NCBI GenBank assembly: GCA_037954665.1
Contig: JBBMOL010000582.1
Location: 1 to 64,000, forward strand
Source of the DNA: Laguncularia racemosa
Lineage: Eukaryota; Streptophyta; Magnoliopsida; Myrtales; Combretaceae
Direction: 5' to 3'
Length of the DNA stretch: 64,000 nucleotides
The notes beneath the pieces were generated by a model. The model was given only the letters and a program-made list of their open reading frames with translations, did no database searches and was not told the origin of the DNA. The translations under genes and the position numbers were made by a program. Below are positions 34,226 through 45,929 of the stretch, in pieces. Positions within the stretch are counted from its first letter, which is position 1; each line of letters starts with the position of its first letter.

Positions 34226-35085
34226 TGATACGAACCACGCCAACGTGTGACGAAACCCAATACCAATACATTCAGAATTTGCTACCCAAGATGCCAAACA
34301 CACTCAAGTGGAAACCGCGACCCGTTGCCTATAAGTGAGGTAAGAACCTTGGTATATGATGTAAACGCCACAATCGGGATGAAAGACCGATTGATAAGTC
34401 AGGATGAACGCCACGGAAAAAAATCCGATAAGTTCTAGATTAGTTCTTTAAAGAACCAAGAGAAGAATTTTCTCAAAAGTGTTTTTCAAACTTCAATGTT
34501 GTATGTTCTATGTTGCAGCTGTTCTAAACCCTAAGAGCTTTGTAGTAGGGTTTACAATTCGTAACAATAAAAGCCCAAAACGACATAACATCATTAAGTT
34601 GCGTAAAAATAACAAAACAGGGACGTAAAGGCCGGCGGTGTAGGAGTGAAGGCCGGCGGCGTTGAAATGAAGGTCGGCAGCTTTGAGCCGGCATAGAGCT
34701 TATACACGGCCGTGTACTTCTAGACGTGTATCTTTCTGTGGATATTCTTGACACCATACACGGCCGTGCCTTTGAGCCGTGTATACGACCGTGTATGATT
34801 CTGTGTAACGTTCAGACTCCTACACAGCCGTGCCTTGTAAAGACACGCCCTCATCAACCCATATCCTTTATGACTTGTACAAGAGCAAGGGCATTGCCAT
34901 GGTTGTTCTAATCCTTTCCAACTTCGTGATTGCTCCAATTCTTTCCGGCTTCGTAGACATCCTTTATCAACCCGTTAAGTGCTTCCTTGAATCGTTTCAC
35001 TCGAGTTCTTGTGATCGGTCCAGGTGGCACTTCAAGAGGATCCACATTCCATCTTCTGGCTTGGCTCCCATCATGGCTCTCATCA
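34226..35085 (-). repeat. 3' LTR
   Basis: 860 bp. On the minus strand it starts TGATGAGAGCCATG and ends GGTTCGTATCA. The first 178 bases encode the C-terminus of pol as far as a TAG at 34908-34910. It contains ACACGGCCGTGT at 34704-34715 and several one-mismatch copies. It differs from the 5' LTR by about 30 bp of small indels and scattered substitutions. Confidence 0.93.
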
Positions 35086-36128
35086 TTCCCCTCCTCTTGA
35101 AAAGGATTTGTCCTCAAATCATCACCTACATCAAAAGAACTCAGATCAATAATATTAAACGTAGCACTTACTTGATACTCACCTGGTAAATCTATCTTGT
35201 ATGCATTATTATTTATGCGCTCAAGAATTTGAAATGGTCCATCGCCTCTAGGAAGTAATTTAGATTGACGCTGCATAGGAAACCGCTCTTTGCGCATGTG
35301 AACCCAAACCCAGTCTCCAGGTTCAAAGACAACTTGTCGATAACCCTTGTTTGGTTGTTTCACATACTGCTCTATTCTTCGCTCAATGTTTAGCCTTGCC
35401 TTCTCATGGATCTGTTTAACAAATTCTGCTTTCTTCTTGCCATCTAGATTAACATACTCAGAAATAGGCAAAGGTGATAAATCCAAAGGAATTAGTGGAT
35501 TAAAACCATACACAATTTCAAAAGGAGTAAACTTAGTAGCAGAATGCATTGTACAATTATAGGAAAATTCAACATGCGGCAAACAATCCTCTCAACTTTT
35601 AATATTCTTTTTAATGACAGCCCTCAATAAAGTAGATAAAGTTCGATTTACTACCTCAGTTTGACCATCAGTCTGTGGATGACAAGTAGTAGAGAATAAT
35701 AACTTAGTTCCTAACTTAGCCCACAAGGTCTTCTAGAAGTAGCTCAAGAGCTTAGCATCTCTATTTGATACGATTGTTCTAGGCATACCATGCAATCTCA
35801 CAACTTTCCTAAAGAACAAATTAGCAATACTGCAAGCATCATCTGTTTTCATTTTAATTTGGTGATATCCGCTTTTCAGGTCAATTTTGGAAGAGACACT
35901 AGACCTATGTAACTCATCTAACATGTCATCTAAGCGAGGAATGTGATGATGATACTTTACCATGATGTTGTTGATGGCGCGGCAGTCAACACACATTCTC
36001 CATGTCCCATCCTTCTTAGGCACCAAAATCACAGCCACTGCACATGGGCTCATGCTTTCTCTCACGTACCCCTTCTCCTCACTACACTCGCTCTTGCCAC
36101 ACAACTCTCCTTTTGCAAGGCTGCACAC
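34908..36128 (-). pseudogene. pol: RT fused to integrase by deletion, with LTR-encoded tail
   Basis: One frame. It begins with RT blocks RESMSPCAV, PKKDGTWRMCVD and KIDLKSGYHQIKMKTDD. At about 35841 it jumps to integrase core sequence (ANLFFRKVVRLHGMP), so the rest of RT including the YxDD box, all of RNase H and the integrase finger are deleted. Integrase continues (TPFEIVYGFNP, GDWVWVHMRKERFP, GDGPFQILERIN) with stops at 35733 and near 35595. The last 58 residues lie in the 3' LTR. It cannot encode a working polymerase. Confidence 0.88.
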
Positions 36129-36331
36129 TCCTTTTCACTCACCACCAAAGTTGATCCCCCTTCAACTTGGTCTCTCACACTCTTTCCAACCTTCCTCTCT
36201 TTTTCCTTTTGAGATCGACTTTTGTATTCCTTTTCTTTCTCGCTGTCTTTTGCTCTCTCAATCTCCCTCTGTTTTTCACTCACCTTATATTTTGCAAAAG
36301 ACTGTTGTAGCTGCAACTGATCCTCATACAC
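36062..36331 (-). pseudogene. Charged spacer between protease and RT
   Basis: An open frame of 89 codons, rich in Lys, Glu, Arg and Ser (EKQREIERAKDSEKEKEYK). It follows the protease and precedes RT in another frame. The usual stretch leading into RT is missing, suggesting a second deletion near 36080-36130. Confidence 0.6.
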
Positions 36332-36690
36332 CTGTTTAGGTGTTAAAGGTTTAAGATTAAAGCTTTTCCCTTGGTGAACAAGCGTATACTTGTTAGAAAA
36401 GCCATCATGAACAACCTTCCTATCAAATTGCTATGGCTTCCCCAACAACACATGATAGGCTTGCATTAGCACCACATCGCACAACACTTCATCATCATAC
36501 CTACCAATGCGAAAAGTAATCAAGGCTTGCTTACCCACCTTAGTCTCGCCACTATCATTCAACCACTACAATTTATATGGACTAGGGTGTTTAGTAGTCT
36601 TGAGTCTCAGCCTCTCAACAATAAAATTACTCACCACATTGGTGCAACTTCCTCCATCAATGATCAAACTGCAAATATGATCATCTAGAT
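36310..36690 (-). pseudogene. Protease domain of the gypsy element
   Basis: Minus-strand frame with LIIDGGSCTNVVSNFIVERL (DGGS is the aspartic protease motif), VLMQAYHVLLGKP and KVVHDGFSNKYTLVHQGK, interrupted by two TAG codons. It would cleave the gag-pol polyprotein. Confidence 0.75.
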
Positions 36691-36859
36691 AACATCTAGT
36701 ATGAAAGATATTCTCTCTTTACTCGCTTCACTACTACCACTAACTTCCCTACTGTAGGCTCCTCATCATCACTAGCGTCCTCTAATGGAGGCATATCATC
36801 CTCTTCACTATCCCCCTCAGTCTCATACTCACCATCATAACGTAAAATCATCACACGCC

Positions 36860-37937
36860 TATTTCGACATTGACTAGAAATATGGCCTCTAACTTGGCAT
36901 TTAAAACATTTAATGTCACGATTTCTAGGAGTAGAACAATCAGGTTTACCATGGTTACCAGGAGTAGAACCCGCTTGCCTCTACTATCCTTTTGGTTTGA
37001 TGGATAAAGGCTTTTCTTCCTTCTTCCATTGGTTAGTCTGCCAGGTGGATGAACTCGTACCCTGTTGAAACCGTGCATTACTACTACCTTTCCTCCTATG
37101 CTGGTTCTCAACCTTTATAGATATATGAACCATATCTTCCAATTCTACATAATGCTGCAATTGTACGACATTTTGAATTTCTCTATTCAATCCAGCAAGA
37201 AACCTAGCCATGGTAGCCTCTCTATCCTCCTCTACATTCGCCCTGATCATCGTTACTTCCATCTCCTTGAAGTACTCATCTACACTTCGGCTTCCCTGCC
37301 TAAGAGTTTGCAATTTGTTGTGCAATTCACGATAGTAATACGCAGGCACAAACCGCTTCTTCATCACCCTCTTCATCTCTTCCCAAGACTCAATAGGTGG
37401 TTCGCCATTCCTTCTTCTATTCAACATTAGTTGATCCCACCACACTATGGCATAATCCAAAAATTCAATGGCAGTAAGTTTCACTTTCTTTCTCCCACTA
37501 TAGTTATGACAATCAAACACCATCTCCACCTTCTTCTCCCACTCTAAGTACGCCTCGAGATCATTCTTCCCTTGGAAAGGAGGAATCTTCATCTTTATAC
37601 TACTCAATTGATTATCCTCTCTATTCCTATCTCCTCTATCTTCCCAATCCCTAGTTCTTCTATTCCTACCACTATATCCTCTATAACTCCCGACAGAAGG
37701 TTCATCAAATTCATCATCCGACATTTCATCTCCACCCCTTTGTACTCTCCTAGAACGACTCTCCCTCTTACGCCCTTGGAAGACATTTTTATATTGCTCT
37801 AGTCTTTGCTCTACCGTCTCATGAATTTGTTCTATCCCCTCTTGAAACATCCTCTTCATCTCACCCCTCAACGCCTCAATCACTAACCTAACATCAAAGC
37901 TTCCCCTCTCACTTTCAGGAGAATGTTGCCTCGACAT
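36860..37937 (-). pseudogene. gag with zinc knuckle
   Basis: Starts MSRQHSPESERGSF. It has an Arg/Asp-rich N-terminal region, then the capsid core (KMKIPPFQGKNDLEAYLEWE, FLDYAIVWWDQL, FVPAYYYRELHNKLQTLRQG, VDEYFKEME). Two adjacent TAG codons at 36981-36986 interrupt the frame. In the same frame beyond lies a CX2CX4HX4C knuckle (CFKCQVRGHISSQC) near 36910-36868. It is otherwise well preserved, with 317 codons open. Confidence 0.88.
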
Positions 37938-38410
37938 AGTTCCTGCAGAAAAAGGTTAGCACGAACACAAATATATATATGATTAAGCCTCACGATACAC
38001 TCCCTTATGTGTTTCGCTCCAAGGATGATATCGCACAGTCACTCATGTATTCTCACAAGCAATGATGATATTAACTCGCCAATTCCTCTTCTCAATTCTC
38101 TTGGAACTAACCCAAACTACACTAATTCCCTTCCGTAGAATTCAAAACAACTCTAGGGCTCGAAATTTTCCTCTTTTTCTTTATGATTTTTTTTTGTTGC
38201 CTTTGTTTGTTGCTTTTGATCACGTTCCTCTTTTTTTTTTTTTTCGTGATTCTTCCCTTTTTATTTTGTAACAAAATTGAATAGTAGGTACTATACTTTT
38301 CAATAGACAACTAACACTATGAAATTGAATACGAACAATTGATATGAACAATTGGAGTTAGGGTTTTGATGTTACCTTCCTCAAACCGAACTGATGTGTT
38401 AACAAACCTA

Positions 38411-38423
38411 GGCTCTGATACCA
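38411..38423 (-). other. Primer-binding site (initiator Met tRNA)
   Basis: TGGTATCAGAGCC on the minus strand, three bases after the 5' LTR end; a perfect match to the usual plant gypsy primer site. Confidence 0.9.
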
Positions 38424-38426
38424 AAC

Positions 38427-39254
38427 TGATACGAACCACGCCAACGTGTGATGAAACCCAATACCAATACGTTCGGAATTTGCTACCCAAGATGCCAAAC
38501 ACACTCAAGTGGAAACCGTGATCCGTTGCCTATAAGTGAGGCAAGAACCTTGGTATATAATGTAGACGCCACAATCGGGATGAAAGACCGATTGATAAGT
38601 CGGGATGAACGCCACGGAAAAAAATCCGATAAGTTCTTTAAAAAACCAAGAGAGGAATTCTCTCAAAAGTGTTTTTTAAACTTCAATGTTGTATGTTCTA
38701 TGTTGCAGCTGTTCTAAACCCTAGGAGCTTTATAGTAGGGTTTACAATTCATAACAATAAAGGCCCAAAATGACATAACATCATTAAGTTGCGTAAAAAT
38801 AACAAAACAGGGATGTAAAGGCCGGCGGCGTTGAAATGAAGGCCGGTAGCTTTGAGCCGGCGTAAAGCTTATACACGGCCGTGTACTTCTAGATGTGTAT
38901 CTTTCTATGGATATTCTTGACACCATACACGGTCGTGCCTTTGAGCCGTGTATATGACCGTGTATGATTCTGTGTAACCTTCAGACTCCTACACGGCCGT
39001 ACCTTGTAAAGACACGCCCTCGTCAACCCGTATCCTTTATGACTTGTATAAGAGCGAGGGCATTCCCATGGTTGTTCCAATCCTTTCCAACTTCATGATT
39101 GCTCCAATCCTTTCCGGCTTCGTGGACATCCTTTATCAACCCGTTAAGTACATCCTTGAATCGTTTCGCTTGAGTTCTTATGATCGGTCTAGGTGGCACT
39201 TCAAGAGGATCCACATTCCATCTTCTGGCTTGGCTCCCATCATGGCTTTCATCA
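38427..39254 (-). repeat. 5' LTR
   Basis: 828 bp. It contains the same pol-tail reading frame as the 3' LTR, here without the TAG. ACACGGCCGTGT occurs at 38873-38884. Lacks two short segments present in the 3' LTR (near 34433 and 34640). Confidence 0.93.
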
Positions 39255-39259
39255 CATTG

Positions 39260-41199
39260 TGCAAATCTTTTCAGCTAACCATCACAAGCAAGTTTTAAAT
39301 ACATGTTTTCACATTATTCATCTCCATCCTCTGCCAAGCATGTTCCAGCTTGTGACCAACTCATTTCTTATCTATTTTTGGCCCATTTTTTGACACGATT
39401 TCACCAAATTAATGGTGAAATCGTGTAGATCATGTGGTATATTTTGAATTTATCCCAAAAACATGTTCAAGTACATTCATTTAGGTGGTCGAAATTGGAT
39501 GCAAAAATGAAAAAAAAAATCATCTTCTTACACAAAACCCATCTTTGCATTCATGGTGTTTTTTAACTTACTATGCTTAGTTAAAGGTCGAATAATATAA
39601 AAAGTGGGTCTATGGTACCATCTTAAGGGGTAACCAACGCTCTAATCTTCTTCTTTAAGCTTTCTCTCTCTAAACCCTTACCCATAATCACCAAACATCT
39701 CTCTAGCATTTTTCTCTCTATACTTAACCTTAGAATGTGAAATTTAGTTTCTCGGATTCCTAGTGATGTCTAGTTTCATAAAAAGGCTTACTTGTCCTTC
39801 AATTTTCTCTCATTTGTTTTAATTGAAGATAGGAGTTTTCTATTGCCAATGGGTTGCACAAAACCAACACTACCGACTGCCGCACCTAATGCAACACCAT
39901 TACCTTCATCACTACAGCCACCCTCTGTTACCTTTAATCGACACACTTTCAAGCTTTGACAAGTCTCGTATATGCTGGTGCGATACCAACTTGTCATTAC
40001 CACACTTGTGTCTGTTCAAACCAAGGCCATGACCTAAACCCAATGTCTAACTCGAAACTAACCCAAGTCTGCTGGTCCCCAACATATGCCTGCAATTAAT
40101 TACTAGGTATGTTTTCTTTTTCTTTTTTTCTAGCTTTTTTTCTTTTGACTTGTTTCTAGATATTTTCCTTTACAAAAATAGGAAAAAGTCTTTTATGACA
40201 TTTATTTTGGTATTTAGATGAAAATAATAATAATAATATGTAAAAAAGTAGAACATGTATATATATTTTACATCTTGCTTAAATAAATAGTTAATTTAAT
40301 CAATGCCAACTATGGTTTGTCTAATCCTAAATAGTGAGTATGTGGGCATATTTAAGGCGACCTCAATTGTAAATAATAACTAACTTTATTTTAATTTAAT
40401 AATTTTTTATTTTTTTGGAAAATAAATGTAAGCATAGAAGGTTAAAGTGGAGACCATAACATTTTAATAGGGTAGCCCTTACAATCTAAAATATTTGGTT
40501 TTTTATTTAAATGTTTTATGTGAACTAATAGCTAAATTAGGACTAATCTATTCAATTCGGTTTAATTTAATATTTTTCATGATCTCAATCAACTAGTGAC
40601 TCCTTTTTCTCTAAATAAGATGAAATAAATTAATTTTTTTCCTAATCTTAGTCCATGATTTGTATTAAATGAGCATAAGGTTTCGTGTAAATCAAATTAG
40701 GAAAAATGAACCAGAATTTAGGTTTGACTGGATGGCATCTCCGTTGGGGACCACCAAGTGGGCTAGTTATCCAAACCTTCCAAAATTATAATTTATTTAT
40801 CAAAATATTCCTTCCCATATTATATTTCCTTTTTATAAATAAATATATATATCTTTATGTTAACGCTAATGTAGGTTCTATGGGGCATTTATAAGGGGGG
40901 TTTATTTTCAAAATCATAAATGTGTGATAAATACGGTCAGACTTAGTTTATCTTAGGACCTTAGGAGGGGAGTTGTCATGTAAGTTCTAAGTGCAATGAA
41001 TTGACCACTGCTTAAAGTTGATTAGGCTACCCCACTTAAGCTTTGAAGTGACCCATGATCCATTTCTTTAAAAACATGGGAGGCTATAGAGTTTGAGGAT
41101 TTTTAGAATCTATCCTATTACATTCATGAAACTAAACCAACAAATAAACAATCGTGTGACATATTGCTATCAACTTGATAAAACTTCATCGAGGTTTCT
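39260..41199. other. Non-coding spacer
   Basis: No gene recognised. It has a perfect hairpin at 39393-39426 and AT-rich sequence. Confidence 0.5.
39393..39426. repeat. Perfect 14-bp inverted repeat, 6-base loop
   Basis: ACACGATTTCACCA, loop AATTAA, TGGTGAAATCGTGT. No T-run follows, and plants do not use such terminators. It may be coincidental or part of a worn transposon end. Confidence 0.9.
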
Positions 41200-42239
41200 T
41201 TATATCATAATGTGCTGTAATTTAATTTCCCTATAATATGATATAATTTTCTTATAATATTCATGTAACATCCATGATTTCCTTATAATATCATTTTTGT
41301 ATAATTTGCATGTAAATTTCATGTAACTTTTATATAGAAATGTTTCACTATAAAGTATCTTTGTATATCTAAATTCAATTGTAATGATGGAACTTTGATG
41401 AAGTTGCAATTGACACAATACTATTTAATCACTAGTTCCTTTCATCTGCATCCACATGCATCATCTTTCTTTTTTCATTATTACATTTTCTTATTGATCT
41501 ATATTTCATAAAAATTTCATTTATAAAATTTTTGTTTCATATATCTCAATCTTCATTCTATCTTTTATTAAAACTTTGAAAAATTTAGAGAAAAATAAAT
41601 AATTAAAGCAAGATTTACTTAAGTTCTATCTTCTTTCATTATTTGCAAATATTGTTTAGAATCAAGAAGTTCTCATTTATATTCACCCATCTTGTAAAAG
41701 AATTTTTTTAAGTCATTTTATTGTAAATAGATTCCTTTCATGTTTTGTTATTTTTTTCTCTTCTTTCATTTTTTTACTATATTTTTTTTCTTTGGTTTTC
41801 AAAAAAGAAAAAAAAATGCATTAGATTTGTGAATAATCATTATTTGTCAAGTGGGTTGATCACTTATCTATAATTTATTCATCACCTTGTAAAATATCCA
41901 ACAATCATAAGTAGATTATCCCATTGTAAGTGTCAATTATAATGTTTTAACATAAATATCAAAAGTTCTTGATCATTTCTACAGGTTGTAATCATATTAT
42001 ACCCTAGTCACCTTTTGTAGAAAAGAACTTATCACTCTTGTAAATAAGTCTATTCTTTTTGTAATACTTTTTTACCAGTCAAAAAAAAAATTCCAACTTA
42101 TGGCCAAAATAAAGGTAAAAAAGTATTAAAAAAGAATAGACCTATTTACAAGAGTGATAAGAAAAGGAAAAGTTATTTTCAAAAAAAAAAAAAAAAAGAA
42201 CATCCTTGTTAACAATAAGAGGACTTTTACAATGACTCT
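41200..42239 (+). other. Leader region of a Tat-like element, with long hairpin
   Basis: Repeated TGTAAT/CATGTAAC-like text at 41215-41335 and AT-rich leader sequence precede the gag remnant at 42240. No LTR edges found. A hairpin lies at 42028-42161. Confidence 0.35.
42028..42161. repeat. Long imperfect inverted repeat (arms about 48 bp)
   Basis: Left arm 42028-42076 and right arm 42114-42161 are complementary except for about three positions, separated by 37 bp. Shared cores are CTTATCACTCTTGTAAATA and ATACTTTTTTACC. Confidence 0.92.
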
Positions 42240-43560
42240 AAAAACTACTTAGCAGTTAAACTCATCACTAAACCCTATAACCTTCACTTTAAGTTCGAGA
42301 TAGCTAAAGATAACTTCAAGATCACTTCTCTTTGGCAAACTATGCTCCAAATGACTCAACAACTTCAAGATTTTGCATCCACAATCGACTAGCTCCAAGC
42401 ACTTCAAGCCCAACAAAAGGGAAAGGCAATGACTCAGCCAGAACACTTTAAGTCTACCATTGAAAGTTTAATGAAAGAATTTGAAGAGGGACAAAAAGCT
42501 ATGGAAAAAAAGTTCCTCCAACAATTCTCGAAAAAAATGAAGGATCTTGAATTCTTTTATGAACTTGAACAAATGAGGCTCACTAAACTTCTCACTTATG
42601 AAGATAGTGAGTTCCTTAAGAAATTCAAAAGCCCTAAATTTAATTAATATGACTGTGCAAGATGTCTTAAGCTCCATATCAGATTGTATCTATGTAAGAT
42701 GGCTTGTTATACCAAATACAAGTAGCTAATGATCCAAGTATTCCAAGATAGTTTGATAGGACTAGTGTTTACTTAGTATGCACAATTAGACTTAAATGAG
42801 ATCAATGCTTAGAATAAGTTAGCTGGAGTGTTTTACAATCAATACAAATTTAACATGGAGATAGCCACTTTGATTTGGGATCTTCAGATTTTAAGTGAAA
42901 AGGATAATGAGTCCTTTAAGGAATATGCTTAGAGATAGAGAAACATGGCAGCTAAAGTTACTCTTTGCTAGAAAAGACCTAACTTTTGCATTCATCAATA
43001 CTTTAGATGTACAATATTATGGGTGTCCATTAGGAAATACCACCACTAGCTTTGCAAACATTGTGTTTATTGAGAGCAAAATTGACGAGACCCTATGAAC
43101 TAGGAGGTTAACAAGGCTAAATCAAAAGATGATGGTATTTCTAAATTCATTCTATAGAGAAGAAGAAAATATTATGAATGCAATGAATCCTAGAGGACAT
43201 GCTACATCTTCTACAATATCCAAGTTTAATGCTCAAAAAAAAAAACCAAAAGCCTACATATGACCAAAAACGCCCAGGTAGACAATTCACTCCACTATCT
43301 ATCCCTCTTTCTCGAGCTTTCCAATAGGTAAAAGAAGTAAATGTGATAAGCTGTGAAGCCTCCAAACAAGGCTATAGATGTTGGATTGGTGGTCTAAATG
43401 CATAATGTGATTATCATATAGGCTAGAAAGGCCACTCCACAAACACTTGCATTAGGCTAAAAGGCAAGATTCAAGACCTGATTGGTGCTAGATTTGTCCA
43501 TCTAGACTCCATGTGAACTAAGGCTACCATCCAAGCTTGTTAGGAAATTTGTCTTTTCTT
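42240..43560 (+). pseudogene. gag remnant of a second Tat-like gypsy element
   Basis: A coiled-coil-like segment (42429-42644, EFEEGQKAMEKKFLQQFSKK) is followed by capsid blocks: NQYKFNMEIATLIWDLQ near 42840, ESFKEYAxRxRNMAAKV near 42910, and FINTLDVQYYGCPLGNTT near 42990. A knuckle-like YHMGxKGHSTNTCIRLKGKI then leads to DLIGARFVHLDS at 43400-43510. These blocks are characteristic of gag in some Tat-group elements. Frames change several times. No pol follows, so pol was lost or lies elsewhere. Confidence 0.65.
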
Positions 43561-43781
43561 TAATATATACTTGAGGAATTTGTTGAGACTATTTCATCTT
43601 TGAGAATAAAATTTATTTGTCGAAGCATTCCTTTTGAGTTAATATTCATGACTAAGTTTTTGATAAATTTTTAATGAGTGAGACATATAGCCTACAAAGG
43701 CATCATAAGTAGGGAGACATAAACACAAAGGAGCTTTTTAAGGAAAACATCTCAAAAAGTTTAGGATGAAAAGAGGTAAAC
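43561..43781 (+). other. Post-gag sequence of the Tat-like element
   Basis: No coding region. It ends in TAAAC, one copy of the solo LTR target duplication. Confidence 0.4.
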
Positions 43782-45924
43782 TGTAATGTCCTAAAACCCG
43801 GGCCGCACTATTGCCCGCTACATGTCCTTATCTCACAAGAACATGTTAAGGCTCTGAAACAAATCCAATACTTTTTAATCTGTAACATCTATAATAAAAG
43901 CATTTCATATATCTCCAAAGTTTCAAATAATAACTTGAACCATATCAAACATCTAACGTAGTGGAAGTCTTTAAACACCAAAAATAACAATTCTCAACAG
44001 ATACTATCTATTATAGTTAAACGTCATAATTCTTCCTAAACTTAATCATCATAATAATAATGGTACTCTTCATCTTCCTCTCTTTGTGATTCAGCTAAAC
44101 CCAAGTCATCTTCCGAGTTCTTATCTCCCTCAACACCTGCATCTAAAAGATGGTTCCCTGAAGGGTAAGCTAATGCCTAGTATGTATAACATAAACACAT
44201 AAACATAACAAATATAAATAGGTATCACATGTATCATATAGAACTTAAACACAAACAATCATTTCATAATAGAATTTTATGTCCACAAGCATACAATAAG
44301 GTTCTCATGATCCCTTAATACACTTATCACAATTGAGCATGTCTTAGTGATGGGAACTGCCATTACGGTTCCCACACCCATGATCCCTTAATCCTTAAAC
44401 TTAGTAATGGGAACTATCACTACAGGTCCTATACCCATGTACACTTAAACTTGGTGATGGGAACTGCCACTACAGGCCCTACACCCATGTCCACTTAAAC
44501 ACTTAAACTTAGTGATGGGAACTACAACTATAGGCCCCACACCCATGTACACTTAACCACTTGAACTTGGAGATGGGAACTACCACTACTGGCCCCACAC
44601 CTATGTACACTTAACAACTTGAAAAATATCCAACCCAGATCATTTCCAAGCACAACTCCACTAAGGACAACATCACATAATGATCATTGGGGTACTCCCT
44701 AAACATCTGCCACTATGGGCCCTTAAGCCAAGCCAAGTACATACAACATATTACTTAAACACTTAAACTGAATCATATACTTAATTCAATTTCAAATGCT
44801 TGTACTAACTTAAACAAACACATAATATCACATAAGTCACACATACCTTGGATACTAGCCTTAAGCACTTCCCGGTCTTGGACGTAAGCTAAGTTGAACT
44901 TTGTTCAATCAACAAGTTCTCCTTAATACTTAATCTAAGATCAATACAATCTCTTAATTCTCTTAATCCTATTTATTTATTTTCTTTAATGCCCTACTAG
45001 TTATCTAGGTTAGGTGGAAATTAGTTAAATTTGAAGTTAAACAAATATATAATTATGTTATACTTTATTCAACACGGTCATATTGGGGACCATGTTGCTC
45101 AACATGGGCTAAAGCATGACCGTGTTAGAGGTTGTGTATCTTTCGGTGAAAAACTTAGTTTTAATATGGTCTAAACACGACAGTGTTGAGAGGCTGTGTT
45201 GCCCTTAACTTAACACGATTGAAACATGACGGTATTGGGTAGCCGTATATCTCTTGGTGCACCTTTCCATTTCAACATGTTCAAAATGCGACCGTGTTAG
45301 AAGCCCGTGTTGTTCTTAACTTAACACGGTCAAAACATGACCGTGTTGGAAGACTGTGTATCTCTCGGTGTACCTTTTACACTTAACACAGTCGAAACAT
45401 GATCATGTAGTTAAGCCGTGTTACCCTTGGTGATCTCCACGAATCCTAATTCTCTCACTTCAATTCCTCCTAAACCTAATCCTTTCTATTCCTAAGCTTA
45501 ATCATATCTCTAAAATTCATAAGTGTATTTAAATTACATGATTTGTATACTTCAATTTCCTTTCGAGTTGAATCCTAAACCTTTTAAGTCTTTTTCCCAT
45601 TATACCCTTCTTGTTCTTTGAATCCTAATACCCACATTATATAAATGAGTTAAAAATCTACTAACTGAATTCGAAACTTGTATAGGATTTTCTTAACGTT
45701 CATCTTTAAGGTTCTTGACTAGAGCATCTCCTCCTTTTCTTGCTTATCACTACGTGGTTACTAATAGAGTGAAAAGAGGAAACCTAGGGTTATTACAAAG
45801 TATTTATACTCTACTCATGAAAAGACATATTTGTTCCCTAAATATTCTAAAATTTCCATCATCGACCTTTGTTCTTTATGATAGTATATATTTTATATAA
45901 TTTTAGAAAAGTATGTGTATTACA
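43782..45924 (-). mobile_element. Tekay-type solo LTR with duplication TAAAC
   Basis: On the minus strand it starts TGTAATACACATAC and ends GGGTTTTAGGACATTACA. TAAAC flanks both sides (43777-43781 and 45925-45929). It is homologous along its length to the LTR at 3143-5118. A TATA region (GAGTATAAATAC) lies near 45810. Palindrome-derived ACACGGTCGTGTT motifs fill 45070-45430. With no internal sequence and a perfect duplication, it arose by recombination between the two LTRs of a complete insertion. Confidence 0.93.
44341..44620. repeat. Minisatellite of about 57 bp, five copies, inside the solo LTR
   Basis: Units begin GATGGGAACTRCCACTAC at 44349, 44406, 44456, 44513 and 44572. The homologous part of the LTR at 3143-5118 has only two or three worn units. 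Confidence 0.9.
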
Positions 45925-45929
45925 TAAAC

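Larger units (their letters stand above)
34226..39254 (-). mobile_element. Ty3/gypsy element with both LTRs, duplication CATTG, internally deleted
   Basis: Flanked by CATTG on both sides (34221-34225, 39255-39259). The LTRs run TGATGA...GTATCA on the minus strand. From 39254 downward: 5' LTR, primer site, gag with zinc knuckle, protease, a Lys/Glu-rich spacer, shortened RT fused to integrase, polypurine tract, 3' LTR. At 5029 bp it is shorter than the intact element at 15961 even though its LTRs are longer, because parts of pol are gone. The pol tail TFNIIDLSSFDVGDDLRTNP and the pol frame inside the LTR make it a relative of that element. Confidence 0.93.

Noticed and set aside
35943..36339. 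Plus-strand open frames of 89 and 125 codons
   Set aside because: Antisense to the charged spacer and RT of the minus-strand gypsy element; composition explained by the other strand.
42429..42647. Small host coiled-coil gene
   Set aside because: It leads directly into gag capsid blocks of a Tat-like element, so it is the gag N-terminal part.
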